Source: Taudactylus pleione (Eukaryota; Chordata; Amphibia; Anura; Myobatrachidae). Taken from it: a stretch of 64,000 nt of DNA. Both the position numbers and the translations under genes were made by a program. Numbering within the stretch: position 1 is the first letter of the stretch; each line of letters opens with the position of its first letter. The stretch is taken from positions 10,340,001 through 10,404,000 of the forward strand of contig JAUIMM010000202.1 of NCBI GenBank assembly GCA_031769625.1, in the 5' to 3' direction. The notes under the pieces were generated by a model that saw nothing but the letters and a program-made list of their open reading frames with translations, ran no database searches and had not been told where the DNA came from. Below, piece by piece: positions 54,725 through 64,000 of this stretch.

Positions 54725-55300
54725 ACACTGGTGCCCAGGCATGACAACGGGCTTTTCCTTATCATTTGCAACAACTGTTTCATCCACTGGTGCCTAATTT
54801 ATACAAACAACATGCTTATCGACAACATCCTCATCATCAACATCCTTGTCATCAACATCCTCATCATCAACATCCTCATTAGCATCAGCTACAAAAATAT
54901 CCTGCTCATCCTGGTGCACTTTCACAGAAGTATCCTTGATTTCTATGTCAGCATGTTAAGAGGCAGAACCACCATAAGAGGCAGAACCACCAGTCATAAA
55001 TAAAGGTCAAGGTCTTAGCCTTTCCTTGCCACTTCATGTGGTGAAACTGGCATATTGCTCATTTTATGTCTTTCTGCAGTTAACTTTCCCTTGGATGTTT
55101 TCTTCTTTACCACTGTAAAAGATTGGCTCTTGATTCTAGATGTCCTGACTTAAGCCCTGTATGCCTTTGGTCATATGCCCCTTGGGCATTGGCTTTAGTA
55201 GATGATGTAGATGGACTAGAATTGTCATGACTGGTGGCACTGGCAGCAGCTCCAGCACTAGTATGTGGTTCCTGCTCTCCTCTCAAGTCTCAACTGATCG
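54725..55300 (-). pseudogene. hAT transposase N-terminal remnant
   Basis: The minus strand gives FMTGGSAS twice, ADIEIKDTSVKVHQDEQDI, an expanded DEDVDDKDVDDEDV acidic repeat, DVVCIN and ETVV...VVMPGHQ, parallel to residues about 80-150 of the intact protein. Stops interrupt it. Orientation is as in the intact element, opposite to the fragment just left. Confidence 0.75.
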
Positions 55301-55329
55301 TTCTCCGTATCAACAAACGTGAATGAAGT

Positions 55330-55500
55330 GGGGTACAGCACACACGTCAGTTTGTGCCAATTATAAATATTACACTGCGATATCAATGACCTACAGTGTC
55401 ACAAGATTTTTTATGAATAAGAAAAGATTAACACACTGTGCTGCCACTTAGTGTCACAATATTATTTATGAATAAGAATAACACACTGCGCTACCACTAA
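55330..55500. repeat. start of the tandem array in the decayed hAT right arm
   Basis: 'cactg(c/t)gctaccacttagtgtcacaatattatttatgaataagaataaca' units. The array is broken by the MITEs at 55501-57243 and resumes at 57250. Confidence 0.8.
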
Positions 55501-56334
55501 TGGCCATATTCAATTAGTTTTGCGATACTTTTTCGCCTGCCGTACTTTTTGTCTGCATCGCGTATTTTAGCTGCGAAAACTTATCGCGTACGTACTTGCG
55601 ACTCGCCCTATTCAATTCCAAAAAACGCGAAAATGAAACCCGGAGGATGCAAACCAGGTGGAAAAAGCTGACAGAATTGGGGAAATCAGCCTAACACCCC
55701 CAAAAAGATGCCCTAACATTGAGGATCAATGTACATGCCCCCGAATAGCCCTAATAAAGCTATTTGGGGTACTTAAGGTGTGTCAATTTCTTTAATTAGC
55801 GTCTTTGCACAAGTGGGGAAGAATAGCATTAAGCAGATTTTTTTGGTGAAAATAAGTAGTTCTGTCAAATTTGGGGTACTTGAAAATGGGTGCAAGCATG
55901 GTTTAAGGTCTCTAAAGTTAAGTTTAAAAAACCGTAAAAAACGCACCTGAAGCAAGCACCTGAAAATTTAAAAAACACCTCACCCATACTTGCAGACCCC
56001 CCAAAAGTCTATTTCGCTAGTTTTTAAGTTACTACCCCCACTTTACACTTTTTCACCGCCATTTTGAAAGTGTTTTTTTGGGGTGTTCCTCAAAAAATTT
56101 TTTGTTTTTTTTACACAGTTATCCTTTGGGGGGCTATCCCAAGGGTGCTGAGTGGTTTCCCCACCTTTGCACCCCAAAATAGTGATTTTGCACTTTTTTT
56201 CTCCACCTATTCAGAGGCATACACAAAAAGCGCATGGAATTGAATACGGCGATACTTTTCAGACAGGTGAAAAGTCGCAATCGGCAATACTTTTTCACGG
56301 ATTCCCACTTTTCGCGGCTAATTGAATATGGGCC
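55501..56334. mobile_element. Harbinger-type MITE, GGGCCCATATTCAATT family (834 bp)
   Basis: The left end TGGCCATATTCAATTAG and the inverted right end GGCCCATATTCAATTAG. Flanks TAA / TTA are compatible with a 3-bp TWA duplication. The interior matches 45745-46353. It inserts in the hAT tandem array. Confidence 0.8.
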
Positions 56335-56341
56335 TTACTTA

Positions 56342-57243
56342 GGGCCTGATTCAGCTGTGGAAATAGAGTGAGATTTAGCACTTAACTGATCATCTTGGTG
56401 ACACTATGTTGCACTGCAGGTGGGGCAGATTTAAAATGTGCAGAGAGATTTAGATTTGGGAGGGAGGTGTCCAAACCGGAAGCAGTCGGACAAAATCCTG
56501 ACCACTGGCTTTGCGACTGTCTAATCCCGGCAAGGTACTGATGACAGGCGTCGAAATCCCGACGCCTGTTATTAGACCTACACCGGGAGCCTGACATCCA
56601 GCATAATGATCGAAGGTAAGCCGGGTGCGGACACCCACTGGGGGAGGGGGTTAGGTTAGGGGCTACCGGGGGGGACTTAGGGTTAGGCACCCCCCAGGAG
56701 GGTTAGGGTTAGGCTAGGGGAAGGGGGGGCTTAGAGTTAGGCACCCCCAGGGGGAGGTTAGGGTTAGGCACCCCCGGGGGGAGGTTAGGGTTAAGCACCC
56801 CCCTGGAGACTTAGGGTTAGGCTGCAGGGAACGGCGGGTTAGGTTTAGGCACTTAGAGGGGGTTTAGGGTTAGGCACTTGGGGGCAAGGTTAGGGTTAGG
56901 CACCCCTAAAGGAGGGTTATGGTTAGGGTAGGGAATTAGGTTAGCGACACTTACCCAAATTAACGATCGGAATCTTCACACCTGCCGGGCTGCCGCTGTC
57001 GGGATTAGAACTGCCGACTATGCGGCCAGCAGTAAACCATACTGATTCCGTCCAAAGTGACATCAAAAGTACAGTGTAATAATAAAGCTGTGCAGTATTT
57101 GTGGGCTACATACAAAAGCAGCCAGTATTTACACTACATGCAAAAAAATTTATGTATTTACACCCCTTGCATTGCAACATGGTTTGTCCAGGTACACAGT
57201 TAAGTGCTAATTCTCAATCTATTCCCAAAGCTGAATCAGGCCC
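56342..57243. mobile_element. Harbinger-type MITE split by a GGTTAGG element
   Basis: GGGCCTGATTCAGCTGTGG (56342) and the inverted GGGCCTGATTCAGCTTTGGG end (57243). TTA at 56339-56341 and 57244-57246 is a perfect 3-bp duplication. It lies 7 bp from the previous MITE. Interrupted at 56478-57050. Confidence 0.88.
56478..57050. mobile_element. GGTTAGG-family element nested in the Harbinger MITE
   Basis: TCCAAA lies immediately left (56470-56475) and right (57051-57056) of the body, a 6-bp duplication. The interior 56640-56935 is 'gggttaggcaccccc' arrays as in 35405-35665. The right end is 'gtaaaccatactgattccg'. Confidence 0.75.
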
Positions 57244-57249
57244 TTAGTG

Positions 57250-58800
57250 TGATAAGATTAATTATTTATAAATAAGAATAACACAGTGCACTACCACTTA
57301 CAGTGATGTCATTATGTTTTATTTATAACGCATGTTATTTAGCACTTTGTTGTGGTCTTGTAGTCAGCGTGTAGAGTAATCAATTATTCACAATTGAGGA
57401 AAGAAGTGAAAAGTTGAATATTAGACTGCGCTACCACTTACAGTGTCACAAGATTTTATTATTTATGAATAAGAATAACACACTGCACTAACACTTAGTG
57501 TCACAAGATTAATTATTTATGAATAAGAATAACACATGGCGCTGCCACGTACAGTGTCACAAGATAATTTATGAATAAGAAAAGAATAACACACTGCGCT
57601 ATCACTTACAGTGTCACAAGATTATTTATGAATAAGAAAAAAATAACACTGTGCTACCAATTACAGTGTCACAAGATTATTTATGAATAAGAATAAGACA
57701 CTGCGCTACCACTTAGTGTCACAAGATTTTTTTATGAATAAGAATAACACACTGTGCTGCCACTTAGTGTCACAAGATTATTTATCAAAAAGAATAACAC
57801 ACTGCACTGCCACTTACAGTGTCACAGGATTATTTATCAATAAGAAAATAATAACACACTGTGCTGCCACTTACAGTGTCACAATATTTTTAACGATTAC
57901 ACATTTGAAATAAAACAGTGTGACACTATTTTTAACAAATACACTGCATTTCCACTAAAAATGCAACAATATTTTTTACGAATACACTGCGTTTTCCACT
58001 TACAGTGTGACAATAGTTTTAACAAATACACTGCATTTTCACTAACAGTGTCACAATATTTTTTACGAATACACAACATTTCCACTAACAGTGTCACAAC
58101 ATTTTTAACAAATACACTGTGTTTTCCACTTAGTGTCACAATAATCTTTACGAATACACTGCATTTTTCACTAACAGTGTCACAATATTTTTTACGAATA
58201 CACTGCGTTTTCCACTTACAGTGTAACAATAGTTTTAACAAATACACTGCATTTCCACTAACAGTGTCACAATATTTTTTACGAATACACTACGTTTCCA
58301 CTAACAGTGTCACAACATTTTTAACAAATACACTGTGTTTTCCACTTAGTGTCACAATAATGTTTACGAATACACTGCATTTTTCACTTACAGTGTCACA
58401 ATATTTTTTGTGAATACACTGCGTTTACACTAACTAGCAATATTTTTTACGAATACACTGGGTTTTCCACTTACAGTGTCACAATATTTTTAAAGAATAC
58501 ACTGCATTTCCACTAAGTCACAATATTTTTTATGAATACACTGCATTTCCACTAACAGTGTCACAATATTTTTTATGAATACACTGCGTTTTCCACTTAG
58601 TGTCACAATATTTTTAATAAATACACTGAATTTCCACTAATGGTGTCACAATATTTTTTATGAATACACTGCGTTTCCACTAACAGTGTCATAATATTTT
58701 TAACGAGTACACTGCGTTTTCCACTTACAGTGTCACAATATTTATTATACACTGCACTACCACTTACAGTGTCACAAACAATACATGTATGAATATTACA
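57250..58800. repeat. tandem array of about 56-60-bp units in the hAT right arm
   Basis: 57250-57890: 'gaataacacactgcgctaccacttacagtgtcacaagattatttat'. 57900-58760: 'acgaatacactgc(g/a)ttttccacttacagtgtcacaatatttttt'. The common core is 'cacttacagtgtcac'. Some neighbouring pairs form higher-order units of about 115 bp. Open frames here are repeat readings. Confidence 0.92.
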
Positions 58801-58929
58801 CTGCGGTCTGACCGGCAGCATCACAGTAAAAAAAAAATAATAATAATATAGTACACTGGGGTACAGCACAAAAAAAATATATATTATTTTTTATTAATTA
58901 TATTATTAGCTTATATTTTTTTATACACT

Positions 58930-59215
58930 GGGCACTCTTGGATGGACAGAGCACCCCTGGTTGGACACAGCGGCCCCTGGCTGGACACAGCAGCCACTGC
59001 CCCTGGATGGACACAGTAATCCCTGGATGGACACAGAAGACCCTGGATGGACAGAAGCCCCTGCCCTTGATGGACACAACAGCCCCTGGATGGACACAGC
59101 AACCCTTGTATGGACACAGTAGCCCCTGGATGGACACAGCAGCCACTGCCCCTGGATGGACACAGCAGTCCCTGCCCTGGACAGATACAGCAGCTCTTGG
59201 ATGGACACAGCACAT
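58930..59215. repeat. about 21-bp GGATGGACACAGCAGCCCCT array
   Basis: About a dozen 'ctggatggacacagcagcc' units next to the right hAT terminus. The collagen-like frames on the minus strand (58898-59443) come from this array. Confidence 0.92.
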
Positions 59216-59429
59216 CCGATCTCTACACTCTCCAGAGCTGAAGTGAAAATTGTGCCGATCGCTGGGAGGACCTTTATATAATCTAAACCCTGCGAGAATC
59301 CGATAGTGGGATATTGACGTTTTGCATAGTTTTGAGATCCAAGTCATGCGGGAAACCCCAAGCCTAGCTCGGTTCACGCCTCGGATCTGGAAGTTCGGGT
59401 TCTCTGAGAACCGGACCCGCTCATCTCTA

Positions 59430-60028
59430 CTTAGTAGGAGCACTCTCTTTTTAAAAATTTTATTTAAAATTAACTTTTATTATTACATATTTAAAATCAA
59501 ACACAACACAAAAAATATCCGCACAGGAACTCTTATCTCTCAAAATCCATTCCCCTAACAAATGCACAATCTTATATTTATTATTATTGGGGAGGTGCAC
59601 CTGAGAATAAATACAACGTAATATAGATCAGAAGCAGAAAAATATTCTCATGTTGGGCACACACAGCTTATATAACTATATATACAAAGTACAGAAAAAG
59701 AACCTGGTTCATAGAATTAAAATATAACTTTTATTAAGGCGAATTATAAAATAAATGTGTACAAGAAAATAAGTGACTAAAATATTGACAAAAACCTATG
59801 TTGTGTATGTCTTTTATTGATCTACTATTATCCGCATAATCACCTAAGAAAAGAAGAAGAAATATTTAGCCTAGTATTGGCTTATGTAAGGTAGGTAACA
59901 ATAACGAGAGTATCTTGTTCCACAATTATTATAACAATAATAACAATATAGTATCACCCCTTATAGATGTCCTATTTGTAGGGTTCATCAATCATCTCTC
60001 TATAAAGACCCTACTTTTATCACATAAC
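59430..60028. other. unassigned AT-rich DNA
   Basis: No gene. 'ttttatttaaaattaacttttattattacat' and 'aatataacttttattaaggcg' recall the arm at 43330, so degraded retroelement tails are possible. Confidence 0.3.
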
Positions 60029-60031
60029 CAT

Positions 60032-60616
60032 GGGCCTGATTCAGAGCCGTTCGCTATTTGCGGTCGTTCGTTCAAAAACAAGGGGTGGCTATTCAAATGA
60101 TCCGTTCGCAAATTGCAGTCTGTTCACGCCTCTAAGTCTGAACGAGCGGGCAAAACATACGCTCGTTTATTTGTTAAAAACGCCCCCTGGCCGCTCGCAC
60201 CATACGTCATGTCCGCTATTTATTAGATTAATCGAGTACATCGACCAGCGTATGAACTGCTCGCTATTCTTGTGGTTGGTTTTTGCTACCACAATTTTGC
60301 GAACAGTTCTGGCTTAAAAAAAACCCAGTGACGTGGTCAATGACGCTGCTGTTTTAAATATGCACACCCATAAAACGCCCGTTTTGACCTTTAAGCACGC
60401 CTGCGTTCTGATTTCCACTCCCCGTTTTCAAGCACCTTCCCCTGTTACCACCCACATACGCCTCATCCTGTCACTCAAATTAGCAGGCATTCGCTATTTT
60501 GCGAGCACATGAATTTCGGCCGCACTGACTGGTTCGCGCATGCGTATAACGATCCGTACGCATGCGCAGATGTGTGAACATCGCTCGGAACGAGCGTACT
60601 GCCGCTAGCGAGGGCC
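60032..60616. mobile_element. Harbinger-type MITE derived from the 6.9-kb element (585 bp)
   Basis: It starts GGGCCTGATTCAGAGCCG. CAT occurs at 60029-60031 and 60617-60619. 'ttccactccccgttttcaagcaccttcccctgttaccaccca' matches 29376-29417 nearly exactly. The right terminal repeat has lost its ATTCAGA segment. Confidence 0.75.
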
Positions 60617-60715
60617 CATGATATAAATTATTCTTCTTAAGTAGAATTCATAAATTTGCCGCTGTATCCCACCTGTCAGAGAGATTTGACTAAAACTCTC
60701 TCCGGTTCAGACTAT

Positions 60716-61264
60716 GGCCCTGATTCAGACCCACTCGCAAGCGGCTGTCCGCTCGCAAGTGGGTCGATGGTCTGCACTGAGCATGCGCACGACGGAGGGA
60801 GCTCCGTCGTGCGCATGCGCCAGACGCGTCGAGCGAAGGAAAGTCCTTCGCTCGTTGTGTCTGATCAAAGGGGGCGTGCTGTCGATGTTGAGTGACAGCA
60901 CGCCCCCTTTGGTGGGCGTGCCGGGGGCATGCCTCCCTGACTGGGGCGTTCCCACGGGAACGCCTCCCGTCAGAAGCCGGCCCACTGACATCACTAGTGA
61001 TGTCAGTGGGAGTGATTTTGTCTCTGATAGAGCCAAAATCACTCCGGGGCTTGCGGTTGAAAACCTCAACCGCAGGCTCCGGCTCGCAGTTTCGATGGTC
61101 GCGATGGTCACGACCATCGCGGCCATCAAACTGCATGCTCGTATAGGCTGTGGGTGGTGACCCACAGCTATACGAGCGTCCAGGAGGACGCTCCATTTTT
61201 ATGGAGGGCGGCCCTCATTCAGAGCGTGCGCTCTGCTCAGAGCGTACGGCTCTGAATGAGGGCC
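60716..61264. mobile_element. Harbinger-type MITE, GC-rich (549 bp)
   Basis: GGCCCTGATTCAGACCCAC and the inverted end GGCCCTCATTCAGAGCC. TAT at 60713-60715 and 61265-61267 is the 3-bp duplication. Internal palindromes include 'gcatgcgcacgacggag' with its inverse (60782-60820) and 'tatacgagc' arms near 61140-61180. Frames of 146-168 codons inside are GC-rich chance frames. Confidence 0.88.
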
Positions 61265-61534
61265 TATGTCTCAGATACATAGCCATATTAATAACAGACT
61301 GTCATTCACAGTTGGTTAATATAATGTGTTATTAGACACTTCATTTTTGATACAGTATTTTAATAACAAATAATATACCATTATATGGCCAACGTATTTC
61401 AGTTCCAGTTGATCATTTAGCTGTAGCATATTCCAGAGTGTTACATTAGTATCTTATAACACCATTGGAAACATAATATTCTCTCTATGTGTGGTACAAC
61501 ATTTCACTTGCTACTTATGTCAGAGACCAGAGTT

Positions 61535-61759
61535 AACTATATCGTTCAGTGACGTCACCTGGCCACATCCCCGAACTTGCGAAATCTGACAATATCGTCG
61601 GATTGGCCTGCAAGTTGAGGCGATGGAAGACATTGTTAACGATCCGCAGGAAAACGCATCGGTGACGATATTGTGCATACACACTGGACGATCTTGAACG
61701 ATAACGATATTGTTATCGTCCACATTGTTCACTTTGTCGTCTAGTGTGTATGCCCCTTA
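61535..61759. mobile_element. probable MITE remnant with GTGTGTATGCCCC end
   Basis: The right end 'gtctagtgtgtatgccccttaag' resembles the 36372-36712 family. 'gaacgataacgatattgttatcgtc' is an internal palindrome. The left end is eroded. Confidence 0.5.
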
Positions 61760-63840
61760 AGGCTTATTATGCTCTGATATTGTTGGACATTGTACAATAT
61801 CTTGTAAATATTTCACATTGATCTAGTGCTGCCTGTACCACTTTTGTCTCTTGAATGATGAAATCTCAGAATGAATGCATATACAAATGATGTAACTCAA
61901 CACAAAGAATATTAATTTCATTTATTTTCCTTTCCTTTTGTCCTAATGTGCCATGAATAATACATTTTATGCACATTTTTTCCTTTTGTGATTTTTTATG
62001 ATGCTGATTTTTACATGCCAAGGACACAACACAACAGCCTTGATTTAAAAAATAAAAACAAGGACAAGCTAGTAAAGTAGATGAACCGCTGACCTTGGCA
62101 CAAAAAGGTTAGCCTGCGTCTCTTTCTTCATAGGATATTCCAATTCCATATATTTGGCATGTCAACAGCAAATGTAACTCTAGTTGTCCCAAGTACGTCA
62201 GATAAAATGTAATGAATGTTAGAGATTATTAAAAAAAAAAATTTGTGTTAGTTTGGATCTTACTAGATAATTTTAGAGGTGTGTCCATCATCCTAAAATA
62301 ATTTTTACGTATTGCAAATACATGCTTTTCTGTACTATTTGTACTAAATACATTATATTTTGTGGCTTCTTCCTGTGCTATTCCGTCATCTAGTAAAATG
62401 ATCACCACTGTTTATTTCCTTTGCCCTTAGATAGGACATGAGTGTCACATATTTGGAAAGATATTTGCTTGGCTGATTATTTGAACAGTACTTGGCAATG
62501 CTTAAGGTTGCAGAATATGCCCAGTGATGTTTATCTGGTTCTGGAGTTGTTCTCTCTAATTCTGTGGGCACTCTTTACCAGTTGGCGCAGGTATGGAGCA
62601 AATAGGAGACCCACAGATGTGACAACTCTTGCAACATGGTGACAACATTGTTTGCATTCCTTCTTCCCTTTCAGGCACCCAGCAAGCCAGTACAGGTATC
62701 ACTGGGGTATGGTGCCATCCCCTAGGCATTGCTCTTGGGCAGTGGTACCACTCACCCACCCCTAGTTACATATGCAATATATACGGATAATTAATGTAAG
62801 CTTAAATGTACTTGTAGCTGCCACTATAATCTCTCTGAAAATAGATGGTCGTGTATATTGTCAGAGCAAAAAATTATTCCATGATAATATGAATATATTG
62901 ATGTACAGTATTCCCCATATGTCACATCTAGCAATAATAAATATAACGAAACCGTAGATGACGTAATGGAAGGATTAATTCAGTGATAGCATGTGATTGG
63001 TAGATGAGGTAGGATGAAGCAATGGATGAGGAAGATAATCAACGTGGATTCGGTTACAGTGCTCAGTTTCCTGACACAACATCACTGGGTTTTCCAAAGT
63101 TATTTACTGTGTAAATGTTCCCTTGCCTTGAAGAAACATTCACAGCTGGAAACATTCCATAAGAAAACATCATAGTTTACAGAACAAACATGTGCTGTCC
63201 AATTGCTCATGGCTGGATGTGCCTGTTTAGAGCCACTGGGGCACATTCAGTTACCTTGTCACCTCCAGGGAAATTATCACTTCGCTGTCACTGTTAAAGG
63301 AAAACTATCAGCTATATGTATATATATAATATATATAATATATATCTTTAGATCAATTTAATTAAAAACCAGCAGAGGAGGATGACTAACTTGAAGTGAA
63401 TGTTAGATTGGATGAAGTGTATAATCCTTCTCTTAGGAAGTGATTGTATTTTGGCACACATAGCCACTTTTGCTAATAGCCATATGCTGTCTAGATACGA
63501 TTGCAAACACATACTGTAGGATACTTTACTAGTTGTGAACTGAGAGTGAGAATACAATCAAATAAGAAACAGATGGTGATTTCACAAGCATGCTGGCTGA
63601 GACCGGATTACACACAAAACAGCTATTTGTCATCACTTGCAAAGTATTGCGTTTTCCAGGGATATTTTTCATTAGATTGCAGTGCACTTTTTATTTTTTT
63701 TTAGTTCAATCCAAAAACAACTGTAAAAAATGTACTTCTATGCAAATCTGTGTCATATTCGTCTACATAGACAAGTAACCAAATTGGCCATGTAAGTATA
63801 TGGGCTTGGGCTACATTGAAATAGCTTGTTGTTTCGGGCC
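61760..63840. other. unassigned AT-rich DNA
   Basis: No gene or bounded repeat. A (TA)n-type run lies at about 63316-63346. Confidence 0.35.
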
Positions 63841-63848
63841 TATGCGAA

Positions 63849-63918
63849 TTTTAAATCTGCCCCACCTGCAGTGCAGCATGGTTTCACCAAGAGCGCCTGA
63901 TTTAGAGTTGGGAATAGA
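63849..63918. mobile_element. pieces of a 48651-type Harbinger MITE
   Basis: 'ttaaatctgccccacctgcagtgcagcatggtt' matches the right interior of 48651-49215 (about 49145) and of 56342 (inverted, 56410). 'gcctgatttagagttgggaatagag' (63895-63918) is a left end of the same family. Confidence 0.65.
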
Positions 63919-64000
63919 GGGCCTGATTCAGACCTGCTCACGAGCGCTGAGCGCTCGCAAGCGGGTCAATGGTGCCAAGTGTGCATGCGCACGACGGAGG
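63919..64000. mobile_element. left end of a 60716-type MITE, cut by the window
   Basis: GGGCCTGATTCAGACCTGC followed by 'gctcgcaagcgggtcaatgg' and 'gcatgcgcacgacggagg' parallels 60716-60800. It interrupts the preceding MITE left end. Confidence 0.8.

Larger units (their letters stand above)
53684..59429. mobile_element. decayed hAT transposon related to the intact one (5746 bp with inserts)
   Basis: It starts TAGAGATGTGCGCC and ends GC(T)CATCTCTA, close to the intact element's ends. The left arm has the same 'tgttttggttttggatct' runs, and the right arm has tandem arrays and a GGATGGACACAG block like 14700-15000. Flanks ctccttag / cttagtag share only five positions, so the duplication is eroded. 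It carries transposase remnants, two Harbinger MITEs and a nested GGTTAGG element. Confidence 0.85.

Noticed and set aside
57683..58413. Frames with repeated CDTVSGN / LTVSQYFLRIH motifs
   Set aside because: Direct translations of the 56-60-bp tandem array in the decayed hAT.
58898..59443. Collagen-like open frames (HPGAAVSVQG type) on the minus strand
   Set aside because: They are readings of the 21-bp GGATGGACACAG array next to the hAT terminus, in several frames at once.
60690..61196. 146-168-codon overlapping frames on both strands
   Set aside because: They lie wholly within a GC-rich palindromic MITE; no domain features.

Overview
The window looks like an anuran (frog) or at least amphibian nuclear genome: one recognisable vertebrate host exon sits in a sea of interspersed repeats. 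The repeat mix (Penelope-like retroelements, hAT and PIF/Harbinger transposons with their MITEs, a Ty1/copia retrotransposon, a split SINE-like repeat) is what I associate with frog genomes. The species cannot be named from the sequence.

Host gene: the only convincing host coding exon is at 24632-24904 on the minus strand. It is the first coding exon of an LRRC75A-like gene with a consensus splice donor, and GC-rich promoter-like DNA lies upstream of it (about 25000-26170). No later exon was found at lower coordinates, so 1-24631 is probably intron 1 and 26-64 kb probably upstream intergenic DNA.

1-16.4 kb is one nested stack. A degenerate Penelope-like element (RT half 1397-2605, GIY-YIG half 9471-10285, 3' tail 15272-16440, plus strand) is interrupted by a 6.9-kb PIF/Harbinger transposon (2606-9470, 3-bp AAA duplication). 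It is interrupted again by a 4.8-kb hAT transposon (10419-15263, perfect 8-bp duplication). The Harbinger element holds a broken transposase, a divergent Myb/SANT gene and its own nested MITE. The hAT element holds a 933-codon BED-finger transposase frame.

16.4-24.6 kb: a Tc1-like pseudogene, minisatellites, hAT MITEs (one split by another insertion) and a SINE-like repeat split by a 733-bp element. 26-34 kb: a foldback repeat, a degenerate copia element (minus strand) carrying two clean insertions, a Penelope-type terminal repeat and a palindromic hAT MITE. 34-43 kb: microsatellites, a putative solo LTR, members of a G-rich GGTTAGG-containing family (one with a hAT MITE inside) and a 26-bp minisatellite nearly 1 kb long. 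43-46 kb: a minus-strand Penelope 3' end with a long inverted repeat and a 51-bp minisatellite. 46-53 kb: MITEs and simple repeats. 53.7-59.4 kb: a decayed hAT relative of the intact one, with an internal inversion, two Harbinger MITEs and long tandem arrays. 59.4-64 kb: more Harbinger-type MITEs, the last cut by the window end.

Most open frames in the window are repeat-derived. Several nestings can be undone on paper because the target duplications are still readable. Hammerhead-ribozyme-like motifs recur at Penelope-type termini. No RNA genes (tRNA, rRNA) or CRISPR arrays were seen.
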